The notes beneath the pieces are model-generated. The model was given only the letters and a program-made list of their open reading frames with translations. It made no database searches and had not been told where the DNA came from. The translations under genes and the position numbers were made by a program. Below, piece after piece: positions 10,801 to 20,103 of a DNA stretch of 60,763 bases. The number at the start of each line of letters is the position of its first letter. Position 1 is the first letter of the stretch. The DNA comes from Tritrichomonas foetus (Eukaryota > Parabasalia > Tritrichomonadida > Tritrichomonadidae): positions 6,485-67,247 of the forward strand of contig MLAK01000720.1 in NCBI GenBank assembly GCA_001839685.1, in the 5' to 3' direction.

Positions 10801-11477
10801 AGAAAATTTTAGGGTTTAATCGAAACAAAATGTTACTAACCATCTTTTCTGCTCATGAAAAAGCTGAACAGTATTCTCTAATGTGTGGCTATCCAGACTT
10901 TCAACAATATGGGGACTCTTTCATTTACCGTGAAGATATTTGTTCACTACATTTAGCTGATATAGGGCGAAGCTTTAGAGCAGAAACTGATATTGTTTGT
11001 TTTGCAGCTAGTCATAAATATAGTATAATTGCTTATGCAACAATAAACTCATTCTTGCATATCATTACATTACCCTGTGGTAGTGAACTTCAAATAAAAG
11101 ATTTAGAAAAAGCACCATTAAAAATTCTAATTACTGAATGTTGGGGCTTCATTGTTGTTCTTTTCGAAGATGAAATTATAGTTTTTAGTACGAATGGAGC
11201 TATACTTAAGAAAGTGCATTTTCCATATAAAATTGATTATTGGAAAGCTTGTAGAACTGTTGAAGGATTTGATTATATTCTATTTCAATATAACCATGAT
11301 ACTTTGGGTGCATTTGAAGTGATGTATCCAGAAAAACAGGTTTCTTTATGTGATGCAACTGATTTAATTGAAGCACACTTTCTTATGAAGGAAGAAGTGA
11401 TTTTAATTGTTTCTAAAACCGGAAAAGTGTCTGTGCATCCAATTTCGATATCAACATTATTTAGCGAACTTCGCTGA
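4866..11477 (+). CDS. BEACH-domain protein with shortened BEACH core
   Basis: This 2203-residue protein has the layout of large BEACH family proteins, which scaffold membrane traffic. A long helical armadillo-like region fills residues 1-850. A concanavalin-like sandwich segment covers about 855-1010, with LGNCCS followed by a CFERCLTKDEF-like helix. More helical repeats follow, then a PH-BEACH-like segment (about 1655-1740), the BEACH part (about 1750-1890) and a beta-rich WD40-like tail to 2203. BEACH signatures seen are WVSNFEYIMKLNKVSGRS, LYPVYP, PPEFYYCPEIF, PSWASTPFEFVYKMRKLLES and WIDTVWG. The stretch that normally lies between the first and second halves, including the HYGSHYS-like motif and the L-x-R-x-x-PF segment, is missing. 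The frame is open with no frameshift. The ATG opens the frame and no in-frame alternative is better. Confidence 0.85.
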   Translation: MDHNKHLELNTNDIQTIFAVFELKATLTQTEINNLNNDERNIFLSLPPIDKARLDKIKKEINSCPVEQVLIASMQPYPFSPSIISRLLSLGGPKICFSKPVAIYIFFNLLTFLYFQRQVVPTEQFRILIRGLYRTLKIPDYSPFASFFFQKMVSSAISFPLLYWDEQLVFTVCDFIGRDKNLPQFFYYTFTQICQIVISLNSKKCIDYLFHLINKLYSSKRQCILKEDQTEMIKILTPFTLQFHPKIFDIISSISLVSQCQAVLDSYINFISFLYQHFFEEPIIIKEEPTTEEIIPNIQNIKIPPFNQDVFIEKGTKSFPNGFYSLPPQLFDKIEIQFLYPSSIWGNLSIISPFLARSSPKCADFFFSSLAQFILSETFDKTAILSAASAVIFLMKENATPARLKEYTKLLISDIIFNPNNTIFDKNGINPIINYFRQEIVCILIEKDPDMFMSLIDKKNPLLFAELLGRVLVLDKRMDCFAIHRQFFADVAEVAVFFQIVDIYNHSDTISNIRNIVFHFLIKLAVYKNFREAPCINIFSTFFFEQEITDKALYILKINLCNSFSSQNYGPLVNRIAAILHKCAINSSDNRYNELVIKLAETSEQCLKHTFQIIEPVVQLFKSFMECFKAKPSTNLVLKILAIITVISSIQEDFYLENDDINSISEFIRENELFSEEFHNKLMCILTNSTKFTPHEMKSSKFYFIERPQFLLLFLAAFGTSPLFEKYLKIFSIYCQYSQYNAKKCHDGFLDMVLLKFIAKEHENPIVNIRGLSIQLNILKKTQKKYVIPLMVSILSTKTSNSVAVLFHKLCQHNNPQLLSILEQTISLCSTAFNPMYLISTINMETVGSTLTALDQNFSIAFWFQLSIARITESRPIITFCTLIDKKISFSVLYVNSTLTIKTSNSSGTVVTSSWSLPIIDPRGTLEENKVAATSWHFMGLTCSPGNDHCEINLYYDGVIISKNRPIKIPAFVFSKAPLKVQLGNCCSNDLSQCAEVGYIAKFRCFERCLTKDEFDQIFSECAGNDHILNLSTLTPKYRTKNLIDYYSENMLYQYFLDAFHSNLNINFLMNLKYIFAYSQQSQLSFTFINYLHDCLMLIKNRNFSHYMKIYSIFESITDESLQIEWIDGVLAKVPLWMNSDLKSRSSILSHWCSILLNNYSRLFMGKSRFTDFFIQYELYFNENEEIRHNYLKFLTRLALLNFNNSDAQILTDVLFGSIKKDTLTFYLQLLKNVIPVLGTEVQHACMKFLHKLLQQENGSNPLQIILTLHDLAIIDNELEAIILTNQLPECSDSTLLFKSLISNLDDMPNFYPLFCCLPLSLEYNCRTLVPGSLSYQLSKIRFNEFLWFLWPLILSFNIDEKFQSMIFEFLASATLVCSDKITTIQNICNLSTLLSESMEVPNKAIQYLSALFNVLQHKPDIHTSIFSEILNQCLYNLYFHFDWQSHGNLLLQEYATSPFGETFQPVSKKIPTKQISNIEDLIQFANSKFTFEIGYQIVFNQTGQIESSELFQFSVELLQVLKEKSEYAPIIKHFTSKTYHKSNYIKLFDKMKKEYNEQLNKNIITIMSAISQLAKTSHQFLDSLKKINYDQYELIMNQIIHPPAQNKRQSRRMSITIEFSRSRALCYCGCPSKQRNIFNQKGTRKLITQIPTKKYDLIVPQAFWITIRKKRQIEFRANKEEMLIISPSGNVEKQFSSNFIKYVYFSSDSKFELVTKFGKSYLIDISPYPNTIITKYLQNDQVRNSISKSDWVSNFEYIMKLNKVSGRSFSNKDLYPVYPNVIKKLEEYTPANITLGWKVREVQNPDVSVLYWERQSQPIDIEETMKRNFIPPEFYYCPEIFAEAKIPSWASTPFEFVYKMRKLLESPTVTKSLPHWIDTVWGDHPNHPRKHSALFQQSHHSKEIVKYRYSNHLMIASESPISYANCCGKILCVVSEDNSINFKKIVLKEGEISLSSDKMRRYHFMTGYNNTYFFSCGKKILGFNRNKMLLTIFSAHEKAEQYSLMCGYPDFQQYGDSFIYREDICSLHLADIGRSFRAETDIVCFAASHKYSIIAYATINSFLHIITLPCGSELQIKDLEKAPLKILITECWGFIVVLFEDEIIVFSTNGAILKKVHFPYKIDYWKACRTVEGFDYILFQYNHDTLGAFEVMYPEKQVSLCDATDLIEAHFLMKEEVILIVSKTGKVSVHPISISTLFSELR

Positions 11478-11695
11478 TTACGTTATTTTTTGTAAATTTT
11501 GATATTGGTGGATTATTTTAATATATTTTTATATATTTTATTCTTTTTTCTTCTCTATTTTTTCTTGATTTTGGAGAAATGGTCAATCATTTGGTGTGAA
11601 ATTTCTATCGTTGTATAAAATACGGTTTAGTTCAAAATTAGTTTTTATGTTTATAAAATTTGGAAATTTTGACGATACGAACTAAAATCTTTTAG

Positions 11696-11718
11696 CGGTT
11701 ATGGTCGGCCTTTTGAAA
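11696..11718 (+). promoter_or_regulatory. CCTTT (M5-type) core promoter of eS10
   Basis: The sequence TGGTCGGCCTTTTGAAA ends 2 bases before the eS10 ATG region. CCTTT is the core of the trichomonad M5 motif, which replaces the initiator and overlaps the transcription start in many Trichomonas genes. Nearly the same 23-bp block precedes uS15. An out-of-frame ATG inside the block would lie upstream of the predicted start of transcription and so be harmless. Confidence 0.7.
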
Positions 11719-11720
11719 AA

Positions 11721-12185
11721 ATGTGGATGCCCGCAGCTGTTCGCAGGAGGATTCTCCGCTACCTCTTTGAAAATGGTGTTCTCGTTGTTTCCGACAACCA
11801 ATCTGGCACACACGAAGAACTTGATTGCCTCAACATTTACGCATTCCAAATCGGTCGCTCATTAACAAACAAGGGATTCTGCAAGAAACAATACGCCTGG
11901 TCCCACGCATACTTCACACTTAACGACAAGGGAATTGACTATCTTCGCAATTACTTCGGCCTTCCAGCCAATGCCGCCCCAGCCACACTCGCTCCACGCC
12001 AAGCCGAGCTCCTCGAAAAAGGACGTGAAGGCGGACGCTTCGGTGGACGCCCACGTGGACGTGGTGGACGCAATTTCGGTGGCCGTCCAGAAGGTCGCGG
12101 AAACTTCCGCCGCGGAGGACGCAGACCACAAGGCGAAGGCGCTGAAGCCGCCGAGGCTCCAGCTGAAGCAGCTCAATCCGAATAA
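11721..12185 (+). CDS. RPS10: small ribosomal subunit protein eS10
   Basis: The 154-residue product is a clear eS10. It has the winged-helix core (AAVRRRILRYLFENGV, LNIYAFQIGRSLTNKGFCKKQYAWSHAYFTLNDKGIDYLRNYFGLP in consecutive order) over residues 5-85, and a C-terminal tail rich in Arg-Gly runs (about 105-140), as in other eukaryotes. The tail ends in Ala/Glu-rich sequence. eS10 sits at the head of the 40S subunit near the mRNA entry path. Codons are much richer in C-ending forms than in neighbouring genes, as expected for a highly expressed gene. The leader is only a few bases long. The stop lies in TAAATAA, which fits the UAAA polyadenylation signal at stop codons known from trichomonads. 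Confidence 0.97.
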   Translation: MWMPAAVRRRILRYLFENGVLVVSDNQSGTHEELDCLNIYAFQIGRSLTNKGFCKKQYAWSHAYFTLNDKGIDYLRNYFGLPANAAPATLAPRQAELLEKGREGGRFGGRPRGRGGRNFGGRPEGRGNFRRGGRRPQGEGAEAAEAPAEAAQSE

Positions 12186-13547
12186 ATAATTTTTTCTCTG
12201 CATTAATTCAGTGATTAATTCTTTCATCGATATTTAAATTCAAATACAATAATAATTCTTTCTCACTTTTACTTTTCTTTTTTCTACAACAAAAGCTATC
12301 ATCAAAGCCTTTGAATGCTGCTTATGAGCATCAATGAAAATATGTGCCATCAGCATCATTTTAAAATCGAATAACAAACGTTTACTCATATACATATATG
12401 TATCTGGAACACCATGTTTAGAATTGTCTATAAAAGCAATCGAATCATGAAAATGAGTTTCCAAAAAAATATTTCATTTTTGAATTTCTAAGCTTTTAAA
12501 ATAAATTAAAGCCTTCGGTTTTTTGGTTGCTGCAAGATATGTTTAGTTTCATGTTTTGTTGAATAAAGGCGAATAAAGCTTTCTTCATTCTGCATCACAT
12601 ATATCACGATTCCTAAAGAGATCAGCACAACAAAAGAAGTAAAACAATATCTTGAAATACATGCTGTCAATTAAATAAAGCAACACATCATTATTTTCAC
12701 AAGTGTGGCTTTTAAATTGTTCTATGAATCAATTGAACCTAATAAAACTCAGATTCTAATTAGCAGGTCATAATAATTCTTTTTTCATTCAATCATCTCT
12801 TCATTTTATTATATTCGTAGAAGAATTCATTTCTTCAAATCAAATTACATATCTTTCATATTTTTACTTGATGTGATTTAAACCATGTTAATAGCATATT
12901 CGACATCATTTTTTATATCATGGCTCCGAAATAGTGATCCACGATTTGAAATGTTGCGATTATGATTGTTACTTGTACATTCGAAACTGAATTGCATCAG
13001 TAACTTTGGCGACCTTTGATGCTTTTTTGTGATTTAATTTATAATGAGAGTGATAATTCATCCCAGATAATTCACTAGACAAGTGAAACCAATATTCTTA
13101 TTAATGTAACTTCTTAATGATGGAAAATTTTCATTTTTCACATTGTGAAAAAGATTTCCAAACCCCCAATTATTTTATCGATTGGGTACAAATATCATCT
13201 AAATCATAGAACATAAATTAAGGGAAGTAAATAAACATTGTTTTTGTTCAAAATTGCATTCTCTAATTTGAAATTGAGATATAGCTATATCCTAAACACC
13301 TCATGATGATCACCATCATTCCAAAGGTAATAGTTTTTCCACCAATCATCTTTTTAAAATAAATCCAATGATAAAAAATATTCTCTCTCCTTGTGATTAA
13401 TTCAACAGAAAGTGATTTTTATATTTCCTGTTTCTTTTCTTCAATCCACGATCACTTTCTAGATGTATTGTTTCAAGTCACTTTTTTTATTATTTTTCGA
13501 AAAATATTTTTATAAAATCCATAAAAAAGTAATGAAAGTCTTTATCT
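12186..13547. other. AT-rich convergent intergenic region
   Basis: About 1.36 kb lies between the 3' ends of eS10 and the HAD-type gene. The only open frame of note runs on the minus strand at 12240-12464 (74 codons), begins with TTG and has no recognisable product, so I do not call it a gene. No RNA gene or mobile element was recognised. Confidence 0.6.
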
Positions 13548-14348
13548 TTAGTTATATTTGATGATTTTTTCTGCCGCCTCTTCGAGGTTTTTGGTAACAA
13601 TTGTTGCACTAGTTTTTTGGTTTTCTTGTGTTACACCAGTCAAAATAAGTGCTGATTTTACATTGGCATTCTTTGCAAATTCAACATCAGTTTCTTCGTT
13701 ATCTCCAACCACCCATACAAGGTCAAATTTGGTGAAATCAAAAATCTCTTTTATACTTTCACTATTCGGCTTTCCAACAATTATAGGATTAATAAACGAT
13801 GGCGTTTCTATAGATGTTGCTAGTGTAAATGATCCTGGGTAGAAGTGGTCGTTTTCGATGAATCTGCGATCGCCGCCAATCGAATAAAATGCGGCTTTCT
13901 TTTCTATAACATAACGTGTACCAAGAGCTGCTTTGAAATAATTGAATGATTTGTCTGTAGCTACAACAACTGACGAAATATCATCGATTAATTTGACTTC
14001 TTCAATTGATGTCGTTTCGTGCTCCTCTGAGCGATAAACAGAAAATCCATCTTTTATGAGAGATTCGCGGAAAGATTCTGGTCCGATGAAATATAAGGAT
14101 TTTTGATTGGCCTTTCTTAAAGCGTTGACTGTCATCGAATATACAGTAAAAATGTTGTCACTCTCAATTTCAGTATCCTTTAAAGCTTCTGCAATGAATT
14201 CTTTCGAATAAAATGAGGAATTACTGATGACGACAATTGTGAATCCGTGTGATTTCAATGTGGCGACAAACTCTTTGGCACCTGAAAATAGATTGGTTCC
14301 ATTGTATAAAGTTCCGACAAAGTCTAAAATGCAAAGTTTCTTCGACAT
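13548..14348 (-). CDS. HAD-superfamily phosphatase-like protein (NagD/CIN type)
   Basis: This 266-residue protein belongs to the haloacid dehalogenase superfamily, NagD/phosphoglycolate phosphatase-like branch. Motif I is LCILDFVGTLYNG near residue 8, motif II is VVISNSS near 40, and motif III is VVGDNEETDVEFAKNA near 210, followed by LILTGV. The segment between motifs II and III has the length of a C2-type cap. The nucleophile Asp of motif I is present, but the second Asp of the usual DxD, the general acid, is Val. Activity as a phosphatase is therefore doubtful. The open frame reaches upstream to a GTG at 14468, but the ATG at 14348 puts motif I at the usual place near the N-terminus. Confidence 0.85.
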   Translation of the reverse strand: MSKKLCILDFVGTLYNGTNLFSGAKEFVATLKSHGFTIVVISNSSFYSKEFIAEALKDTEIESDNIFTVYSMTVNALRKANQKSLYFIGPESFRESLIKDGFSVYRSEEHETTSIEEVKLIDDISSVVVATDKSFNYFKAALGTRYVIEKKAAFYSIGGDRRFIENDHFYPGSFTLATSIETPSFINPIIVGKPNSESIKEIFDFTKFDLVWVVGDNEETDVEFAKNANVKSALILTGVTQENQKTSATIVTKNLEEAAEKIIKYN

Positions 14349-14929
14349 TTTTTTTTGGAAATTTTGATGCAAGGTTTTCCTGGTGAGGTGTTTCAGCGTT
14401 ATCGGCGTGAGTAAACGGTCACCGCCGATAACAGGGATATCTCGAAGTTTCTTTTTTTCTAACCACACTTCTCCAGTGTTTTTTCCTCTTTAATTATAGA
14501 TATCGAGCTAATCTTTCTTTTTTATTGCGATTCACAAAATTCATAGAATTGTTAAATTGCTGGAGTTTAATTCATTTTAATTAGGGAAAATAGATAATTT
14601 CATAGACAAAAAAGTGCTCCTTATAGGCAAAAAGTGTCTAATAATTTTCTTGATTAATATTTCTCAATAAGAAATGTAATTGCTAAAATCGAAAATTTTA
14701 CATATTTTTTTTAATAGAATTTGTATTCACACAATTAAAACGTCAAATGTAGTATTAAAAGACTAAATAAATTAGGCATTTCTGTTACGACCTGGAATGA
14801 GATGTAACCATCTGTTATTATGGGCAAATTTTTTTAGCATCTTGGTCATAATATTTAAAACTTTCCTAAAGCATTTATTTAACATTTATCTACACATTTT
14901 CATTCACTCATTCTTTTTTTTACAATCTT
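14349..14929. other. intergenic region, tandem minus-strand genes
   Basis: This 580-base AT-rich spacer should contain the promoter of the HAD-type gene. It holds one copy of a dispersed motif (14607-14633). No gene is seen. Confidence 0.6.
14607..14633 (+). repeat. dispersed 27-bp motif, copy 1
   Basis: The core AAAAAAGTGCTCCTTAT is followed by (A/G)GGCAAAAA. A copy with one difference lies at 31806-31832. The function is unknown. Confidence 0.75.
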
Positions 14930-16003
14930 TCATTGATGAAGTTTTTGTTTGAGTTCATTGAATCGTGCCACAATTTGCCTGGCTTCATCAGGCGGCATCA
15001 CACGAGTATCCACTATTCCTTGTGAAGTCAGTCGTTTCAAATATTCAGCAAGGAGTCTGTTTGATTCGGTGAGTGCTTCAAGCGTTTGCTTCAAAGCCGC
15101 TTTTTCGCGTTCAGGAAAGCTGAACTCCTGTGGGAGGGGAACAGAACCATCAGCAGCAACTGCGTCCAATAATTGTGATCGAACAACTTTTATTTCATCA
15201 GCAACATTTTGTAACTGTGTCCATTTTTCGGTGAGCGAATCATCATCACCATTTGAATCGTTTGATTTGATTTGCGAGAGGGATTCTGCTGCCGAATCAA
15301 ATGCATCACTTAGATTAACTTTTTCACAGTTATTTGAACCATTGAAATCACTATCATTATTATTGTTGACTAAATTTGTGATTTCTTGATCGAGTCTTTG
15401 AAGAATCTTCTTCGATAAAACAAGCTGTTTATGCTTGCTCTGATTTCTGGCCAGCTGTGAAGCTTCCTGGAGGATTTGTTGATCGCTCTGAATTTCCTTA
15501 CCGCGCGCTAAATATTGAATCAAATCGTCTTCGTTAACATCATCAATTGAATAAGCAAACTCTCTTGCAAGCTTTTCGACTTCTTTACTGCAAGTTTCTT
15601 CTGGTTTTTCGATATAGGCTTGATTTGTTGGATGATAGCGAACTGAGTCGATTTCGCGGAGAATTTGGAGTAGTTCATGACGTTGAGATTCGACTGTGGA
15701 AGAAAGCTGTTCGATTTCTGGCTGGATTTGGTTGATTTCATTTTTGAAGTTTTCAATCGAACTTCTGAGGAAGTTTTCGTTCATCATAAAATCACTCTGA
15801 AAAACATCCTTCTCGACCTGAGCGAAAATATTGCGAATTTGGATTGGCCTTTCATTATATATTTTTTGATATGATTGTGAAAGATATTCGGCTTCAAGTG
15901 AGTTATTTTCTTCAAGGGCATTATAGAGAGATGTTTCGTTTTGTTGGGTGAGATTTTTGAGCTCTTTTTCTCGTTGTTCTAATTGTTGGAGTTCTTGATT
16001 CAT
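14930..16003 (-). CDS. coiled-coil protein, unknown function
   Basis: This 357-residue protein was not recognised. Residues 1-35 are Gln/Glu-rich and helical, and long coiled-coil heptads follow at about 80-125, 165-205 and 255-310. There is no signal peptide or membrane segment. A Asn/Ser-rich, low-complexity linker lies near 210-255. The ending, with PPDEARQIVARFNELKQKL, is again helical. The composition suits a structural or cytoskeletal role, but nothing in the sequence ties it to a given complex. The start is the first ATG of the frame and is preceded directly by TTATCAA, which may contain the transcription start. Confidence 0.75.
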   Translation of the reverse strand: MNQELQQLEQREKELKNLTQQNETSLYNALEENNSLEAEYLSQSYQKIYNERPIQIRNIFAQVEKDVFQSDFMMNENFLRSSIENFKNEINQIQPEIEQLSSTVESQRHELLQILREIDSVRYHPTNQAYIEKPEETCSKEVEKLAREFAYSIDDVNEDDLIQYLARGKEIQSDQQILQEASQLARNQSKHKQLVLSKKILQRLDQEITNLVNNNNDSDFNGSNNCEKVNLSDAFDSAAESLSQIKSNDSNGDDDSLTEKWTQLQNVADEIKVVRSQLLDAVAADGSVPLPQEFSFPEREKAALKQTLEALTESNRLLAEYLKRLTSQGIVDTRVMPPDEARQIVARFNELKQKLHQ

Positions 16004-16531
16004 TTGATAACCGTTTTATATTTGGTCCATCAATGATTGAATAATTCACAGATTAAAAGTAACCATTTCTTTATCACATCATCATACATAACGAATTCCT
16101 GGAATAGACTTATATGACCATCTTCCATTTTATGTTGAGAGTAAAACCTCTAGAAATACAATCATAAAAAAAAGGTTTAATCACGGAATAGAAAAGGCCA
16201 AAATTTTTACAAGACGATATTCCAAGAATCTAATAATCATTTCTACAGATGAAGCAATTACATCAATAACCATCTATCACATTCTATCAATCAATATTTG
16301 AAAGCTAGTCAAGCATTATAATTCTTAACGATACATCAACAAAACACTAAGGTAAAAATGTCAATCGGTAATAGAAATACAAAATAGATTAATATATTCT
16401 AATTTTTTACATATAATAAAATGAACATATCATTTGTAGATTTTTGTTGACACAACTCGTTGTGTATCCCCAAGAAAATCAAAATACAAACATTATTAAA
16501 AAAGGAAAATGTGATAAAAATAAAAGTAAAA
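16004..16531. other. intergenic region
   Basis: This AT-rich spacer of 528 bases lies between two minus-strand genes and should hold the promoter of the coiled-coil gene. I see no gene, repeat or RNA in it. Confidence 0.55.
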
Positions 16532-18115
16532 TCAGAAGTAAACAGTTTTCTTGATTCTGTCAGGCTGAGCAATTTGATCAAGAGGTGATTGTCTCATGCA
16601 GTTTCCATTTCTCAAGCATATCACAGAAACAACAATAACAGCAACTACCACAATTATCACTGCAATAACTATAAACGCAATTGCAACAGAACTTAGTCTT
16701 GAACTTACTGGTGTAGACGATAGTGGGGGTGTTGCTTCTGGGATAACTGGAGATGCTGATGGAACAGGAGACAATGATGGTGACATTGAAACAGTTGGTG
16801 TGGGCGACAGAGAAGCAGTTGGCGATTGCGAAGCAGTTGGTGAATGAGACTGTGATGCTGAAGGAGTTATTGTAAAAGTTTGATACATTTGACTATCATC
16901 TAATGGTATTTTATATGGATAAATCAATTCTCCAACCCTTTGATTAAAATTGTTTAGTGTCATTGGTGGATATGTCTTATTTTGAAGTAAGTAATTAGAT
17001 GGAGTATAAATAAGACCTGCAACAGCAGGTAATACTGAATAATATTGTGTGCGATCTGTTCCGTTGAAAAAATGCGTATTTATATCACCTTTTATCATTG
17101 TTTGATTTATTCTGGTAACTGATGGACCACTTGGATTCAGATAAATCATCACAGAATCGAAACAATTAACAAAACTAGTATAATTAGTTTCAAAGTATAC
17201 AATGTTATTTTCAAAAGCAACAGCACTTCCATATTGAGAAGATCGACATTCTGTAAAGTTTGAATAAAGAAGTCGACAATTTGAATTAAGTCCAGTGCAG
17301 TTAACATAAATAGCTCCTCCTTTATGCTGATTTCCGGCATTTGATGTTGCAAGTCTACAATAAAAGAAAGAAGAAAAGAGGCAATCAAATGTTCCAGTTT
17401 CAGCAAAAACAGCTCCACCGTATTTTGGTATATTATTATCATAGTTAATTAAGCAGCTTGTGAAATTACATCCACTGATGTTTAAAGTTCGTGATTTAAT
17501 ACAATAAACAGCACCACCGTATGAAGATGTCATTAAATCAGGTCTCATTGTAAATCCTGTATCGCAATTTTGAAAATAAGTATATTTAATTAAAACTGTG
17601 TCACTTTCTGCAACATACAAAGCACCACCGTTTCTGCCAGAATGACAATAGAGAAAATTACATTGTTGGACTGTAAAGGTTAATCCTGAGCTGTTATAAA
17701 AAATGGCACCACCAGAAACCATATAATCTTGATTGTATGAATCTTCCTGTTCAAAAGCATGATTTGTTGAACAAGTTTGAAATGTTACTTCATTGAATTC
17801 TGTTAATTGAACAGGAAGTCTCAATCGAAAAGTATAATTTACATTTTCAACGGGCGGCCGTGCGGAAATAAACGGTGTTTGAAGGAATGAAGAAAATATA
17901 GATTTTTCAACTCGAAGATTGGTTTGACTTCTGATAAAAACAGCTGTCGCGAGGAATTGATTTAAATGGAATGACGATAAGGAAAACGATGGAGTAAAAC
18001 TTCGATCTGATACTGTTAAGAGTGGTGATTTACTTGTTGATTGAGATAAGACTAATCCTAAAAGAACTGTTGTGTTAAATAGCGTCAAAAGATATTATTT
18101 TGTAAACGTTCTCAT
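16532..18115 (-). pseudogene. Pmp-like surface protein with in-frame stop at codon 7
   Basis: The body is a polymorphic-membrane-protein-like beta-helix protein, a large trichomonad surface family. Repeats of the form GGA(I/L/V)(F/Y) occur at least five times (GGAIFYN, GGALYVA, GGAVYCI, GGAVFAE, GGAIYVN), with a degenerate GSAVAFEN. After them come a Ser/Thr/Pro stalk of repeated SPTAS/SPSLSP units, one membrane segment (SSVAIAFIVIAVIIVVVAVI) and a short basic tail. An ATG at 18115 is in frame and would start a good signal peptide (MRTFTK, stop, YLLTLFNTTVLLGLVLSQS), but TAA stands at codon 7 (18095-18097). The next in-frame ATG is deep inside the first repeats, so without the stop being changed or bypassed no secreted protein is made. 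The rest of the frame is intact, so the event is recent, allelic or a base-call error. Confidence 0.7.
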
Positions 18116-18399
18116 TCGCAAAATTCACACCTATAAATATGCATTCAACTTTTTCACTATATATTTAGACTATCATTCAGAAAAAAAGAATCTGCATTTT
18201 ATATCATCGTTATCGTAAAGCTTCCAAACGAATTTTCATATGAACCAAATTGGAAGTCCAATTAATACAAAGATTGAGATATTTTACCACCATTGAGTGA
18301 CATCCATTCTTCGTGAAAAGATTGTAAATTTCTAATTCACTTTTTGAATGTAAATCATTTCATATCACATATCATCCGACTAATTCCAGATTTTGGAAG

Positions 18400-20103
18400 A
18401 TGATCGAATACAAAGCATCTTTCCAAAATAATACCAATAAGTTTCAGCAAATCATCGAATATCTAAATGAAATCGAAAACAACATCAATAATGGGCCACC
18501 TAAAGAACTCACTCCTACGCTATATCATTCATTTTATCACGAACTTCCACTATTCCTCAAGCAATTAAATCCCCAATATGAACAGCCAGATGCAGTTTTA
18601 AACGCTATTCAAGCTTTTTACCAGTTTTCACGATATAATCCAAAAGATAAAGTTGCTCGTTTGATTCTGAATTCAGGCGCACTGGAGAAGCTTTTAAGTT
18701 TGAATTCTGACTATCGAGTGATGGTTTATCACATATTAAATGAAATCACGACAGCAAGTCATGAGGTAGTCATAGAAATTATACAAAAAGGTGCTCTTGG
18801 GTTTTGCCTTGATGATTTTTTTACTTTTGATCCAACAATTAATGAGTTTGTATTAAAAATTTTCTTAAATATGGTGAAAAGTTCTTTTTTAGCACGTGCC
18901 CTTGTTTATTCAACAGGAATTTTTCACGTTTTTTTACAAAAAATTGAAAATAATCCAGCTGTGCCACTGAAAATGTTGCACTTTATATCTGAGCTTATTT
19001 TAGTGTTTTGCTGCTTTGGACCATCACGTGGCATTCCCTTATTTGCAGATGAATTTTTAAATCAACCTTCAAATGAAGTGTCATTAAATAATTGGAATAC
19101 TATTATGGAAAATTATTTTTTAGCAAATATTTTTAATAGAGATTATTTCATTGAGTTTTTAGAAAATGGTGCAACTTTTATTAGTGGGTCTCCAATTGCG
19201 ATTATTCTTTCTAATTTAATGAAATATGATAAAGATCAAACTATTCAGATGAATGTTTTACGATCGTTTAGATATCTTGCTTCACGCGATGCACAAGTGA
19301 AGCCATATGATTTATGCCAATTTTTATTAAAAGGACCTCTCAATTTTGTCAGTTATGCAAGTTTTTGCATTGAAAGTAAAGTTATTCCTTTAATAGACTT
19401 AGCAATTAAAGATTTAATTTGCATTTATAGTCCTTTCCACATTTCTCCTGACCGCCTTGTATCAAAAGATGCTGTTGATTTCATTTTCGCATTGTTGAAA
19501 AATAACAATACAGAAAAATTGGGTACAATCATCATAAAAAATGCAGCATTAGCTTTAAATAATATTATTGCAAGCTTTCCAAACCGTGATTTATTTGAAG
19601 ATGATGAAGAAAAAGAAATTCTAGAAAAGCTAGACTTAATTGTCAGTTATTTACACAATAGCCCATTTAATGTTCAGTGTGGAATGCTTTGGCTTTACTT
19701 AAATTTAGTTTCGAATTATATCCAAATAGAAGGATTTCTAACATCATTTAAAAATAATCTCGATATCATTGTGGATATTGGGTCATCTTTTCCTGACGAA
19801 AGTTTAGTTCTCATGATAATGCGTTGTTTGAAAAGAATTTTCGACTATGATGAAAGAAAAACAGGAAGTTCCAAATTACAAGATCTTTTTGATGGAGTTG
19901 GTGGATTTTCCATGATTTCTCTTTTTTGGGAGAGTAAAAATGCAGAAATTGCACACAAAGCAGAAAAATTTTATGATAAATATATTTGTCCTGATTTACA
20001 ATTAAATGTTGATTTAAACCCAGAAAATAATACTGGAAATAATGACGATGATAAATACGACGACGACGACGATGATTATGCTTCTTTTTGGATCAACGAT
20101 TAA
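18400..20103 (+). CDS. armadillo/HEAT-like helical protein, unknown
   Basis: The 567-residue product is all-helical in appearance, with repeated hydrophobic helix pairs (for example KVARLILNSGALEKLL, then YRVMVYHILNEI) that suggest an armadillo-like superhelix through residues 60-530. It ends in an acidic tail with runs of Asp (KYDDDDDDYASF). There is no signal peptide, membrane segment or catalytic motif. Such proteins usually bind other proteins, and a partner cannot be named. The ATG is the first of the frame and lies in AAG-ATG context. It converges on the gene that ends at 20631. Confidence 0.7.
   Translation: MIEYKASFQNNTNKFQQIIEYLNEIENNINNGPPKELTPTLYHSFYHELPLFLKQLNPQYEQPDAVLNAIQAFYQFSRYNPKDKVARLILNSGALEKLLSLNSDYRVMVYHILNEITTASHEVVIEIIQKGALGFCLDDFFTFDPTINEFVLKIFLNMVKSSFLARALVYSTGIFHVFLQKIENNPAVPLKMLHFISELILVFCCFGPSRGIPLFADEFLNQPSNEVSLNNWNTIMENYFLANIFNRDYFIEFLENGATFISGSPIAIILSNLMKYDKDQTIQMNVLRSFRYLASRDAQVKPYDLCQFLLKGPLNFVSYASFCIESKVIPLIDLAIKDLICIYSPFHISPDRLVSKDAVDFIFALLKNNNTEKLGTIIIKNAALALNNIIASFPNRDLFEDDEEKEILEKLDLIVSYLHNSPFNVQCGMLWLYLNLVSNYIQIEGFLTSFKNNLDIIVDIGSSFPDESLVLMIMRCLKRIFDYDERKTGSSKLQDLFDGVGGFSMISLFWESKNAEIAHKAEKFYDKYICPDLQLNVDLNPENNTGNNDDDKYDDDDDDYASFWIND

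Noticed and set aside
12240..12464. 74-codon minus-strand open frame after eS10
   Set aside because: Starts with TTG, no family resemblance, AT-rich composition like the spacer; probably chance.
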